From NCBI RefSeq assembly GCF_004114795.1, contig NZ_CP035311.1, positions 3,534,001 to 3,598,000 on the forward strand: 64,000 nt of DNA. Reading direction: 5' to 3'. Of this stretch, positions 37,801 to 48,800 are shown piece after piece. The notes beneath the pieces were generated by a model. The model was not told the origin of the DNA and ran no database searches. It saw only the letters and a list, made by a program, of their open reading frames with translations. The DNA is from Janthinobacterium sp. 17J80-10 (GTDB taxonomy: Bacteria; Pseudomonadota; Gammaproteobacteria; Burkholderiales; Burkholderiaceae_D). A program made the position numbers and the translations under genes. How positions within the stretch are numbered: position 1 is the first letter of the stretch; the number at the start of each line of letters is the position of its first letter.

Positions 37801-38997
37801 ATGAAACCAGAATTCCTTAGCCAGACTCATTTCACTGGCGTCAGGCTGCTCCCCCTGCTGGCGGCGGTCGCCGTGCTGACGGGATGTGCCATGTCGCCCA
37901 GCTGGCTGCCGTCGTCCGGCCCCAACTATGCGCAGGTGGATAACGCAACGACTAGTGCGCGGCTGTCCGGCATCCAGATCGTCGATGTGAATGACAAGGT
38001 GACCCGCAAGCTTCTCGAAGGCGAGAAACGGAAGCTGTTTTCCGAATCGTTCGGAAGTTCGCCGCAGCCCGGCTATGTCATCGGCTCGGGCGACGTCATC
38101 GAAGTTTCAGTTTGGGAAGCGCCGCCCGCCGCACTCTTCGGCGGCGCCGCATTGGACGTGCGTCAAGGCCCATCGGGTACGCGCATAACGGTACTGCCGG
38201 AACAAATGGTCAGCAGGGAAGGCTCCATCAACGTGCCATTTGCCGGGCAGGTCCCCGCAGCGCGGCACACTCCCCGGCAGATCGAGACTGAAATCGTGCG
38301 CCGGCTCAAGGGCAAGGCGAACCAGCCTCAGGTCCTGGTCAGGGTCATCCGCAACAACACCGCGAATGTCACCATCGTGGGCGAAGTCGCCAATAGCACC
38401 CGCATGCCCATTACCGATCGCGGCGAACGGCTGCTGGATGCCCTGGCGGTGGCCGGCGGCGTGCGCCAGCCGATCAACAAGGTCACCATGCAACTCACGC
38501 GCGGCAACATGGTGCACTCGCTCCCGCTTGACACCATCATCCGCGACCCGAAGCAGAATATCGTGCTGCAACCGGGCGATGTGCTGACCTCGCTGTTCCA
38601 GCCGCTCAGCTTTACGGTATTGGGCGCTGCTGGAAAAAATGCCGAAGTGGATTTCGAGGCCCAGGGCATATCGCTGACCCAGGCATTGGCACGTGCCGGT
38701 GGCGTACTGGATAGCCGCGCCGATGCCCAGGGCGTTTTCATCTTCCGTTTCGAGCCGGCAGAGACGCTGGACTGGGGTGGCAAGCAGCCGGCGATGACGC
38801 CTGAAGGCACCGTACCGGTGATTTATCGCGTCGACCTGAAGGATCCTGCTACCTTCTTTGTCGCGCAAAGCTTCCCGATCCGTAACAAGGATGTGATGTT
38901 CGTCTCCAATGCGCCGGCGGCTGAACTGCAAAAGTTCCTGAACATTGTCGGGTCAGTGGTGTATCCGATCATCAGCATACAAAACGCGACAAACTAG
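37801..38997 (+). CDS. outer-membrane polysaccharide export lipoprotein (Wza/KpsD type)
   Basis: 398 residues. A lipoprotein signal ends in VLTGC (lipidated Cys29). Then comes the Poly_export domain GYVIGSGDVIEVSVWE, followed by SLBB-like repeats (VTIVGEVANSTRMPITDRGERLLDALAVAGG and FTVLGAAGKN). It forms the outer-membrane exit for the KpsMTE complex. BexD/CtrA-like in size. Confidence 0.9.
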   Translation: MKPEFLSQTHFTGVRLLPLLAAVAVLTGCAMSPSWLPSSGPNYAQVDNATTSARLSGIQIVDVNDKVTRKLLEGEKRKLFSESFGSSPQPGYVIGSGDVIEVSVWEAPPAALFGGAALDVRQGPSGTRITVLPEQMVSREGSINVPFAGQVPAARHTPRQIETEIVRRLKGKANQPQVLVRVIRNNTANVTIVGEVANSTRMPITDRGERLLDALAVAGGVRQPINKVTMQLTRGNMVHSLPLDTIIRDPKQNIVLQPGDVLTSLFQPLSFTVLGAAGKNAEVDFEAQGISLTQALARAGGVLDSRADAQGVFIFRFEPAETLDWGGKQPAMTPEGTVPVIYRVDLKDPATFFVAQSFPIRNKDVMFVSNAPAAELQKFLNIVGSVVYPIISIQNATN

Positions 38998-39004
38998 CAA
39001 TGCG

Positions 39005-40159
39005 ATGCGTGACGTCCTGATCGATATCAGCCGGCTGCTCGGACGCAGCTTGAGGGGCCGGCTGCCGACAGGCGTCGACCGCGTCAGTCTCGCTTACGTT
39101 GGGCATTTTGGCGACAGGGCGCGCGCCATAGTGCGTTACGGCCCCCGCACCATGTTGTTCTCGCAAGCCGACTCACAGAAATTGTTTGGCTTGTTGCAAA
39201 GCCCGCCACCGGATTTCAACTGGAAGGTGCGCTGGATGGTTGCCTGCGAATTCTTGAAGTTTCGCCGGAATCGCGATTTTGCCGGCGCCTTTTTATTCAA
39301 CACCGGGCATAGCGGCCTGGAGAAATCCACCTACCCGCACCAGTTGCGCCGTCAGCGCGTCAAGCCTGTCTTCCTCGTGCACGACCTGATTCCCATCACG
39401 CACCCCGAATACTGCAGGTCGGGAGAGCTGGGCAAGCATGTTATCCGCATGAATAACGTGCTGGAGCTTGCCGCCGGTGTCATCGCCAATTCGCAGGCAA
39501 CCCTGCAGGAACTGGAAAATTATGCGCGCCAGACCGGCCGCGCCATGCCGCCTTCTGTTGCGGCGCCGCTGGCGGCAGCCCCCCTGCCGGCGCCAGCGGA
39601 AAAACGCCCCTTGCGGGCGCCCTACTTTGTCATGCTCGGCACGATCGAGCCGCGCAAGAACCACTGGCTGATGCTGCAATTGTGGCGCAAGCTGGTCGAA
39701 AAGCATGGAGAACGCGCGCCGCGGCTGGTGGTCATCGGCCAGCGCGGCTGGGAATGCGAAAACGTCGTGGACCTTCTGGAACGCTGCGAATCCCTCCAGG
39801 GCTTCGTCAAGGAATTCCCCACCTGTACCGATACTGAACTGGCGACCTGGCTGCACCATGCGCAGGCATTGCTGTTTCCTTCGTTTGCAGAAGGTTATGG
39901 CATGCCGCTGGCGGAAGCCCTGTCGCTGGGGGTACCTGTGATTGCCAGCGACCTGCCGGCATTTCGCGAAATCGCCGGCGCCATTCCCGACTACCTCGCC
40001 CCCCTGGATGGAACGGGCTGGATGCAACACATCGAAGCCTATGCCACAACGGACTCTTCAGAACGAATTGCGCAACTGGCAAGGGTGAAGGATTTCGCCG
40101 CGCCATCCTGGCACATGCACTTCCAGCTTGTTGAAAAATTACTGGCAGAGCTGCAATGA
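39005..40159 (+). CDS. family 4 glycosyltransferase
   Basis: 384 residues from ATG 39005 (RDVLIDISRLLGRS). It shows the GT4 motifs [44 protein letters not shown] and REIAG. Closest in motif pattern to the C-terminal half of the protein at 11706. Overlaps the kpsC-like gene by ATGA. Confidence 0.9.
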   Translation: MRDVLIDISRLLGRSLRGRLPTGVDRVSLAYVGHFGDRARAIVRYGPRTMLFSQADSQKLFGLLQSPPPDFNWKVRWMVACEFLKFRRNRDFAGAFLFNTGHSGLEKSTYPHQLRRQRVKPVFLVHDLIPITHPEYCRSGELGKHVIRMNNVLELAAGVIANSQATLQELENYARQTGRAMPPSVAAPLAAAPLPAPAEKRPLRAPYFVMLGTIEPRKNHWLMLQLWRKLVEKHGERAPRLVVIGQRGWECENVVDLLERCESLQGFVKEFPTCTDTELATWLHHAQALLFPSFAEGYGMPLAEALSLGVPVIASDLPAFREIAGAIPDYLAPLDGTGWMQHIEAYATTDSSERIAQLARVKDFAAPSWHMHFQLVEKLLAELQ

Positions 40160-41232
40160 CCCAGCCTGCCAGCATGGCGGCCTCTCCAAAAGCAGCCGCA
40201 AGACCTCGCCTGTCGGCGCCATTGTTTGCGTATGGGTTTTCAATAAGGAAACGTTCTCTCTTGCGCCGTTTCACTGGCGTCACAGATATCCGCTTTATTT
40301 ACAATCCGAAACAAATTTCTCCAGGAAATACCCTACTATTATGGGGAAGCCGTCCACGTCCAATTGGACTGTCGGAAGGCGTAAATATTGTCCGGCTTGA
40401 AGATGGATTTTTACGTTCAGTCGGACTAGGCGCTGACTTGATTGCACCTTTGTCATGGGTCATTGATAGTCGCGGCATCTATTACGATCCTGCGCAGCCA
40501 TCTGACCTGGAACATTTATTGCAATCAATTGATTTTGAGAATGAACTCTTGCAGCGCGCCGCCGTGTTACGTCAGCGGATCGTTGCAAGTGGCTTAACGA
40601 AATACAACGTGGGGCACGGCGGCTGGAGGCGGCCTGCAGCGCACCGCGTCGTTCTGGTGCCCGGGCAGGTCGAGACAGATGCATCGATCCGTTGCGGTGC
40701 GCCGGCTATCTGCACGAACCTCGGCTTGCTGCAGGCCGTGCGCACCGCCAATCCGGATGCGTACATCGTGTACAAGCCGCATCCGGACGTGCTGGCCGGA
40801 TTGCGCGCCAGTGGCCAGCAGGAAGATGAAGCACACAAGTGGTGCGACGAGGTCGTGACTGGTGCATCGATGGACGAAATGTTCGCAGGGGTGGACGAAG
40901 TGCATGTCATGACTTCGCTTACTGGCTTCGAGGCCCTGATGCGCGGCAAGAAGGTGGCCTGTTATGGCCAGCCTTTTTATGCCGGCTGGGGCTTGACGCT
41001 GGATATGGTGCCGGTGGCGCGCAGGATGCGCCGCCTGTCCCTGGATGCGCTGGTGGCGGGGGCGCTGATTCTCTACCCCGTCTATGTGAGCCGCAGCACC
41101 GGTCAGTTCATTGCACCGGAGCAGGCACTGGATGAATTGCTCGCCTGGCGAGAACAGGAAACCGGCCGCAGTTGGCCTTGGTGGCGCAAGGGATTGCGCA
41201 TGATATTGAAGATTTGGGGAGCCCGGCGGTGA
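40156..41232 (+). CDS. kpsC: single-module KpsC-like beta-Kdo transferase
   Basis: 358 residues, about half of E. coli KpsC, which has two modules. It has LEDGFLRSVGLG, PLSWVIDSRGIYYD, PGQVETDASI, YKPHPDVL and TSLTGFEALMRGKKVACYGQPFYAGWG. The family builds the beta-Kdo linker on phosphatidylglycerol. With one module, only one linkage type may be made here. Overlaps kpsS by GTGA. Base composition dips in the first 400 bases. Confidence 0.88.
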   Translation: MTQPASMAASPKAAARPRLSAPLFAYGFSIRKRSLLRRFTGVTDIRFIYNPKQISPGNTLLLWGSRPRPIGLSEGVNIVRLEDGFLRSVGLGADLIAPLSWVIDSRGIYYDPAQPSDLEHLLQSIDFENELLQRAAVLRQRIVASGLTKYNVGHGGWRRPAAHRVVLVPGQVETDASIRCGAPAICTNLGLLQAVRTANPDAYIVYKPHPDVLAGLRASGQQEDEAHKWCDEVVTGASMDEMFAGVDEVHVMTSLTGFEALMRGKKVACYGQPFYAGWGLTLDMVPVARRMRRLSLDALVAGALILYPVYVSRSTGQFIAPEQALDELLAWREQETGRSWPWWRKGLRMILKIWGARR

Positions 41233-42536
41233 TCACGGAAGGTGTGTCGATATTCAAGGACAAGCGGGTACTCATGCTGCAAGGCCCGCTCGGTCCGTTT
41301 TTCCGGCGACTCGCCGGGGATATCGAATGGGCCGGCGGCCAGGTATGCAAGGTTAATTTCAACGGTGGCGACTGGCTGTTTTCACCGTCCGGCGCCATCA
41401 ATTTTCGCGGCCACATGGAAGATTGGCCGGCGTTTCTCACCCGGCTTCTGACGGAGCGCAAGATCGACATGGTGCTGCTGTTTGGCGACTGTCGTCCTAT
41501 CCATCGGGTCACCCAGGCGATTGCAGCGGCAAGAAGAATCGAGATTGGCGTATTCGAGGAAGGCTATGTCCGCCCCGACTACATTACGCTGGAGCGTTTC
41601 GGCGTCAATGGCCATTCGAAGATTCCCCGTTCCCCCGTTTTTTACCTGAATACGCCGGAAGCGCGCAGGCCGCCGACGCAGGTTGTCGGCCCGACTTTCC
41701 GCTATGTCGTCATGTGGGCGATGCTGTACTACCTGGCAAGCGCACTGTTGCGGCCGGTCTTCCCGCACTACCGGCACCACCGACCGCTGAGCATCATGGA
41801 AGCGTGGCCGTGGATCAGGAGCGGCTGGCGCAAGGCAATTTACCGGCGCAGGGAAGCAGGCATACAGACCGAACTGGCCACGACCTATTCGAAACGCTAC
41901 TTCCTGGTGCCTCTGCAGGTGCACAACGATGCGCAAGTGCACGTGCATTCGGATTTCGAATCGGTCGAGGCATTTATTGCGACGACCCTGATTTCGTTTG
42001 CGGACAAGGCGCCCAAGGACACGATCCTCGTCATCAAGCACCATCCGATGGATCGCGGCTACCACGATCACACGCGACTGATCGCCCACCTGGAAAAAAA
42101 ACTGGAAATCATCGGGCGCGTACGCTACCTGCACGACCAGCACTTGCCCACCCTGCTCGAACATGCGCGCGGCGTCGTCGTCATCAACAGCACGGTGGGT
42201 CTTTCAGCCCTGCATCACGGCACGCCGCTCAAGGTATGCGGCACGGCGCTGTATAACATGAAGGGACTGAGTTTCCAGGGCAGCCTGGACGATTTCTGGC
42301 TGCACGCGCATCAGCAGCAAGTGGACATGGCGCTGTATCATCGCTTCCGGAACTACCTGATCAGATACACCCAGGTGAATGGCAATTTCTACAAGCGCCT
42401 GGATATCGCCGGCTCCGATGCCGGCATTGTCTGGTCTTCCGCAGAAGTCGCCGAAACGAATACGATCATCGTGATTGACGAGCAAGCTGCGCGACAGGCG
42501 ACGGCGGAAATATCGGCAAACAAGCAGGCAAGCTAA
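41229..42536 (+). CDS. kpsS: capsule linker Kdo transferase KpsS
   Basis: 435 residues from GTG 41229, overlapping the kpsC stop. It contains LMLQGPLGPFFRRLA, VNFNGGDWLF, FEEGYVRPDYITLE, IKHHPMDRGY and VVVINSTVGLSALHHGTP, all characteristic of KpsS. The enzyme adds the first beta-Kdo to lyso-phosphatidylglycerol. It is the last gene of the capsule operon. Confidence 0.93.
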   Translation: MITEGVSIFKDKRVLMLQGPLGPFFRRLAGDIEWAGGQVCKVNFNGGDWLFSPSGAINFRGHMEDWPAFLTRLLTERKIDMVLLFGDCRPIHRVTQAIAAARRIEIGVFEEGYVRPDYITLERFGVNGHSKIPRSPVFYLNTPEARRPPTQVVGPTFRYVVMWAMLYYLASALLRPVFPHYRHHRPLSIMEAWPWIRSGWRKAIYRRREAGIQTELATTYSKRYFLVPLQVHNDAQVHVHSDFESVEAFIATTLISFADKAPKDTILVIKHHPMDRGYHDHTRLIAHLEKKLEIIGRVRYLHDQHLPTLLEHARGVVVINSTVGLSALHHGTPLKVCGTALYNMKGLSFQGSLDDFWLHAHQQQVDMALYHRFRNYLIRYTQVNGNFYKRLDIAGSDAGIVWSSAEVAETNTIIVIDEQAARQATAEISANKQAS

Positions 42537-42571
42537 AACCGGCTGGATTCAGTACCGAGCCCCAATTTTTT

Positions 42572-42596
42572 GTTAAATCTGTTAAATCCAGTTAAA
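42572..42596. repeat. three GTTAAA direct repeats
   Basis: GTTAAA occurs at 42572, 42581 and 42591, about one helical turn apart, upstream of the first RTX promoter. A regulator site is possible. Confidence 0.35.
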
Positions 42597-42654
42597 AAGT
42601 CGACAATCGGTCAAGATATTTGTAAAAAATAGTTCCGATACAGCGTTTCCCACC

Positions 42655-42681
42655 TTGCCAAAGGTTGCCTACATGTATAAT
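42655..42681 (+). promoter_or_regulatory. sigma70-type promoter of the first RTX gene
   Basis: -35 TTGCCA (42655-42660), a 15-base spacer and a perfect -10 TATAAT (42676-42681), 127 bases before the start codon. The spacer is short by one or two bases, which fits a promoter that needs an activator. Confidence 0.55.
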
Positions 42682-42694
42682 TTACTGTAGGTAA
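42665..42694. promoter_or_regulatory. inverted repeat overlapping the -10 box
   Basis: TTGCCTACA, a 12-base spacer and TGTAGGTAA form an 8-of-9 inverted repeat centred on TATAAT. A further half-site TTGCCTAC occurs at 42732. This looks like a repressor operator. Confidence 0.45.
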
Positions 42695-42807
42695 TTCAAC
42701 TATTCAGAAGCGCGCAAGACCTATTTCATTATTGCCTACCGCATTACGGCAGACATCGCTTCGTCTCAATAAACAAACAAACAAGCAAGCACGCAAAGGG
42801 GATTCCC

Positions 42808-45800
42808 ATGGCAACGTTCAACGGCAGCACCAGCAATGTGTCGATCGATATTCGCAATCCGGATTTCTACGGACTTACCACTGGCATCTCCACGATTGCA
42901 ACCCCGGTCCATACCGAAACGGACTATCAGGAATTACTTTCAAACGGCTATACCGCTGATATCCATGGTTTTGGCTGGACCTACGACTCGGTCAGCGAAC
43001 CGGGATTCTTTTGGCCCGATGCCGGCAACATTACGCAACTGACGCTGCGAGACAATTTCGGCACAGTCATTTATGACTTTACCGGCCTCTCGCTGACGGT
43101 GGCGACGATCGATGCCGTCATGGATAACGGTGGCGTATGGTCCGATATCCTGGCGCAGGTATTGAGTGGCGACGACATTGTCGCGGGCGGCAATGCAAAT
43201 GACTACCTGAGCGGATTTGCCGGTAACGATACCATCACCGGTGGCGCCGGCGATGATGAGCTCTACGGCGGCGCCGGAGACGACAGCATCAGTGGCGGCG
43301 CAGACGGCGCTGAAGGCTTCAACGATATGAGCGGCGGTGCCGGCAACGATACCCTGGATGGCACGGGCGGCCACGGCTATGCGATGTATGAAGATTCGAC
43401 AGGCGCGGTCACGGCTGATCTCGATACAGGTATTGTTCTGGACGGCATGGGCGGCACGGACACGCTGATCAATATCTTAGGCGTCGGAGGGTCGATGTTT
43501 AACGATTCGCTGACGGGTAGCGGCGGCGATGACGATTTCATGGGCCATGGCGGCAACGACACGATTACCGGCGGCGCCGGTTTCGACACCGTGCATTACG
43601 GTTCTTCGAATGCCGGCGTCACGGTCAACCTCGGTGCCGGCACCGCCAGCGACGGCTTCGGCGGCGCGGATACCTTGATCGGGATCGAGGCCGTAGAAGG
43701 CTCTGAATTCAACGACACACTGATCGGCAATGGCGGCAATAACCGTCTCAGGGGCGATTTGGGCAACGACACCCTGATCGGCGGTGCCGGCAACGATACG
43801 CTGGATGGCGGAGTCGGCCAGGATATTGCCAGTTATGCGTCAGCGGCAGGCGCGATTACGGTTGACCTCAGCCTCGGCGTCAACCAGGTCACCAATGACG
43901 GCACTGGCGGCGTCGACAACCTGATCGGTATCGAGCAAATAGTGGGGTCCGGCTTTGGCGACAGCCTTACCGGCTCGAACTATACGGTCACCACTTTGCA
44001 AGCGGATAATCCCTTGACGCAGGCCTTCATTGGCGGCGCAGGCAACGATACGATCACCGGCGGATCCGCGCCGAGCGTATTTGCCATTGCCAGCTATGCC
44101 ACATCCAGCGCTACGGTGGTCGGCAAGCTGGGGACAGGCGCGCTGGCAGGTGGCACCTACGGCGGCACTGCCACGGCTGGCGTCGCAGGCAATACCGTGA
44201 GCGACGGCTTGGGCGGCACCGATACGCTGATCGACATCGACATGTTGCGCGGCGGATCGGGCAATGACATCCTGGTCGGCGGCAGCAATAGCGCCCTCTT
44301 CACCGGCGTCCTGTTTGAACAGATTGAGGGCGGCGCCGGCAATGACTTCATCGCCGGCGGCGTCACATCCGGCGTGGACCTGAGCGACCATGACCGCGTG
44401 TCTTATCAAAACGCCACAGCCGGCGTCAACGTCAACCTGCAAACCGGCATTGCCACCGGCAATGCCTCGGTCGGCACCGACACGCTGGTCGATATCGATA
44501 TGGTGCGCGGCTCGCAATTCGGCGACGTCCTGACCGGCGGCAATGCCGGCAACGATGCCTTCGAAACCTTTGATGGCAAAGGCGGCAATGACACGATCGA
44601 TGGCGGCACCGGCTTCGACCGTGTTGATTACCGGCATTCGTTTTACACCGGCGCGGTGGTCAACCTGTCTGCATCGCTGCTGGCACCCGGCACCTATGGC
44701 GGCATCGTATTGGGCACCAGCGTTGCTGCCGGTACTGCCCGCGATGGTGAAGGCGGCATCGACACCCTGTTGAACATCGAAGGCGCCTACGGTACCGATT
44801 TCGGGGATATCTTCATCGGTAGCGACACCAACAACTATGGCAACTACGAAAGCTTCGAAGGCCTGGCCGGCAATGATTATATCGACGGTCGCGGCGGAGT
44901 AGACCGTGTAAACTATTTCAATCATTTCGACGCCAACAATGATGGCTTTGGCGTCGTAGTCAACCTGAGCAATGTTCAGCAGGAAGGCGATATCTGGCAA
45001 GGCGTCGCATTTGGCCCGATCGCTGCCGGCACGGCATTTGACAGCTACGGCGCCACCGATACCCTGCTCAACATCGAGCAAATTGCAGGCAGCATCTACA
45101 ACGACGTCCTCATCGGCAATGCCAGCAACAATTACATCGCCGGCAATGATGGCCACGATGCCGTCGATGCCTTCGATGGCAACGATACGGTCGACGGCGG
45201 CAATGGCAATGACGTGATCTGGACTGGCAGCGGCAACGATAGCCTGATTGGTGGTAACGGCAACGACGAACTCCATAGTGAGGAACAGAACGACACGCTG
45301 CTTGGCGGCGCCGGCAGTGATACGCTTGAAGGCGGCGCTGGCGATGACTTGCTCGAAGGCGGCACTGGCAGCGACATCCTGGATGGCGGCACCGGTCGCG
45401 ATATCGCGTGGTATGTCAACGCCAGCAACGGCATTACCGTCAATCTTGGCCTGGGCAGCAACCAGGTCAGCAACGATGGCGATGGCAGCGCTGATACGCT
45501 CGTCAGTATCGAGCAGATTGTCGGTTCGGCACAGGGAGACAGCCTGACCGGCAATAACTATGCCTTCACCAGCCTGCAATCTGACAGCCAGTATGTAACG
45601 ACTTTCACAGGTTACATGGGCAACGATACCATCACCGGCGGTAACGCCAACAGCATCATCACGATCGCCAGTTACCAGAGCCAGTCCAACCCTGGCGCCG
45701 TGGTGGTCAAGCTCGGCGGCGGCCCCTTGGCCGCGGGCACCTATGGCGGCAATACGACAGGCGGCACCGCCGGCGGCAGTGCCATCGACCAGTGGGGCGG

Positions 45801-48800
45801 CGTCGATACACTCATCGATATCGATGCAGTGCAAGGTGGCGTTGGCAACGATATCCTGGTCGGCGGCAGCACCAGCCAGCTCTTCACCGGTGTGCGCTTC
45901 GAACAGTTCGAAGGCGGCGCGGGCAACGACTTCATTGCCGGCGGCGTCACATCCGGCGTGGACCTGTCCGACTTCGACCGCGTGACATATCAGAATGCGA
46001 CAGCCGGCGTGACCGTCAACCTGCAAACCGGCACCGCGACTGGTGACGCCTCTGTAGGAACCGACACGCTGGTCGACATCACCATGGTACGCGGTTCGCA
46101 GCAGGGTGATGTCCTGCTGGGCGGCAATGTCGGCAACGATGCTTTCGAAAGCTTCGATGGCCTGGGTGGCGATGACACCATTGATGGCGGCACGGGTTTT
46201 GACCGGCTCGACTATCGCGCCTCGGCAGCCACGGGTGCTGTCGTCAATTTGTCTGCATCGACACTGGCAGCCGGCAGCTACGGCGGCATTGTCGTCGGAA
46301 GCGATGTGACGGCTGGCAGGGCCACTGATGGCCAGGGTGGCACCGATAGCCTCTTCAACATTGAAGCTGCCATGGGCACTGATTTCAATGACATCTTCAT
46401 CGGCAGCGACACCAACACGTATGGCAACTTCGAGAGCTTCGAAGGCTTGGCTGGCAACGATTACATCGATGGCCGCGGCGGCATCGACCGTGTCGACTAT
46501 TTCAACCACTTCGATGCCAATAGTGACGGCTTTGGCGTTGCGGTCAACCTGAGTACCCAATCGGAGGGCGGTACCTGGCAAGGCGTGTCCTTCACTGTCA
46601 ATGCGGGACAAGCAGCGGACAGCTACGGCTATACCGACACCTTGCTCAATATCGAGCAGGTGCGTGGCTCCATCTATAACGACGTCATCATCGGCAGCGA
46701 TGGAAATAATCTGCTTCAGGGAAATTTTGGTAATGACTCCCTGAATGGCGGCACCGGCACTGATACGCTCATTGGCGGTGCCGGCAATGATTCGCTGACT
46801 GGCGGCGCCGGCACGGATTATTTTGTGTTCGATACGGTTGGCGGGATCGACCGCATTGCCGACCTTGGCGATGGTGAAAAACTCAACTTCACCACGAATC
46901 TGACCCAGGTGATCAGCGGCGACAACGCCTCCGGCCTGACCCAGGGCCAGGTCATGGTCGGCACGACCACCGCTGGCATCACGCGCCTGTATATTGGCAC
47001 CGACAACGTTGCCGGAGCGGATGTCACCATCGATTTGACCGGCACTTTCGCGGCAGGCAACTTTGCGATTGATTCGGGCAATCTCCGTGACCTGGTCTAT
47101 TATGCCGCTGGGGTGCCACAAACATTAACGGGCACCTCTGGCAATGACACGTTGACAGGGGGCTTGGGCAACGACACCCTGTCCGGCCTGGCTGGCAACG
47201 ACAGGCTGGTCGGCAATGCCGGGAACGACTCCCTGGTCGGTGGTGACGGCAATGACACCCTGGTGGGCGGCAATGGCGCCGATGCGCTGGATGGCGGTGC
47301 CGGCGTGGACGTGGCCGACTACAGCGCGGCCACTGCCGCAGTCACGGCCAATTTGGCCACCGGCACGGCCACCAACGATGGCACTGGCGCGGCAGACACC
47401 CTCACCGGCATCGAGAACCTGATCGGTGGCACTGCCAACGACGTGCTCACGGGCGATGCCCTGGCCAACCGCATCGAAGGCCGCAACGGCAACGACAACC
47501 TCGTCGGCGGCGATGGCAGCGACACCCTCGTCGGCGGCAACGGCACCGACACCCTCAACGGCGGCCTCGGCACCGACTTTGCCGACTACACTGCCCTGGC
47601 GGTGGCAATCAACGTCAACCTCGCCACCGGCATTGCTTCCGCCGATGGCTCGGGCGCAACGGACACCCTCATCGGCATCGACAATATCCTGGGCGGCACC
47701 GGCAACGATACCCTCACGGGGGACGCCAACGGCAACCGCCTCGAAGGCCGCAATGGCAATGATTCGCTGGTCGGTGGTGCCGGCAATGACACCTTCCTCG
47801 GCGGCAATGGCGCTGACACCCTGGATGGCGGCATCGGCACCGACTTCCTCGACTACAGCACCGCCACGGCCGCTGTCACCGCCAATCTTGCCACCGGCAC
47901 CACCAGCGATGACGGCACCGGCGCCATCGATACCTTCACCGGCATGGAATACCTCATCGGCGGCTCGGCCGGCGACTTCCTCACGGGCGATGCGGCCAAC
48001 AACCGCATCGAGGGCCGCAACGGCAACGATTCCCTGGTGGGCGCCGATGGCAGCGATACCCTGACGGGCGATGCCGGCAACGATACCCTCGATGGCGGCA
48101 ATGCGGCCGATACCCTGATCGGTGGCGCAGGCGCGGACGTCATGGATGGCGGCGCCGGCATCGATGTGCTCGATTACCGCCTGCAGACCGGCGGCGTCAA
48201 TGCCAACCTGCTGACCGGCACAGCCTCCAACGATGGCAGCGGCAGCATCGACACCCTGGCCAACTTCGAGAACATGATCGGCGGCACCGGTTCAGACACC
48301 CTGACGGGCGATGCCGGCAACAACCGCATCGAAGGCTTGTCGGGTAATGACAATATCGATGGCGGCGATGGCGCCGACACCCTGATCGGTGGACTGGGAG
48401 CGGACACCATCGATGGCGGCGCGGGCGTGGACATGCTGGACTATGTCGGCGTGGCCGGCGCCGTCACGGTGAACCTGGCTACCGGCATCGTCACCGATGG
48501 CACCGGTTCCACCGACACCATTGCCAATATCGAGAATGTCAATGGCGGCAGTGTCGGCGACAACATTACCGGCAATGCAGGCAACAACCGCCTCGATGGC
48601 AGCTTTGGCAACGACAGCCTGTCGGGCGGCGATGGCAACGATACCCTCATCGGCGGCACCGGCTTTGATACCCTGAATGGTGGTAATGGCATCGACCTGG
48701 TCGATTACACCGCCATGACGGCGGCGGTGACGGTGAACCTGGGTACCGGCACGGCATCCGACAGCACCGGCGGCACCGATACCCTGCTCAACGTGGAATA

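Noticed and set aside
43840-47121. 1093-codon open frame on the minus strand opposite RTX protein 1
   Set aside because: It mirrors the Gly/Asp/Thr-rich repeats, which avoid stop codons on the complement. Composition is repetitive Ala/Ile/Val with no domain and no promoter or RBS support.
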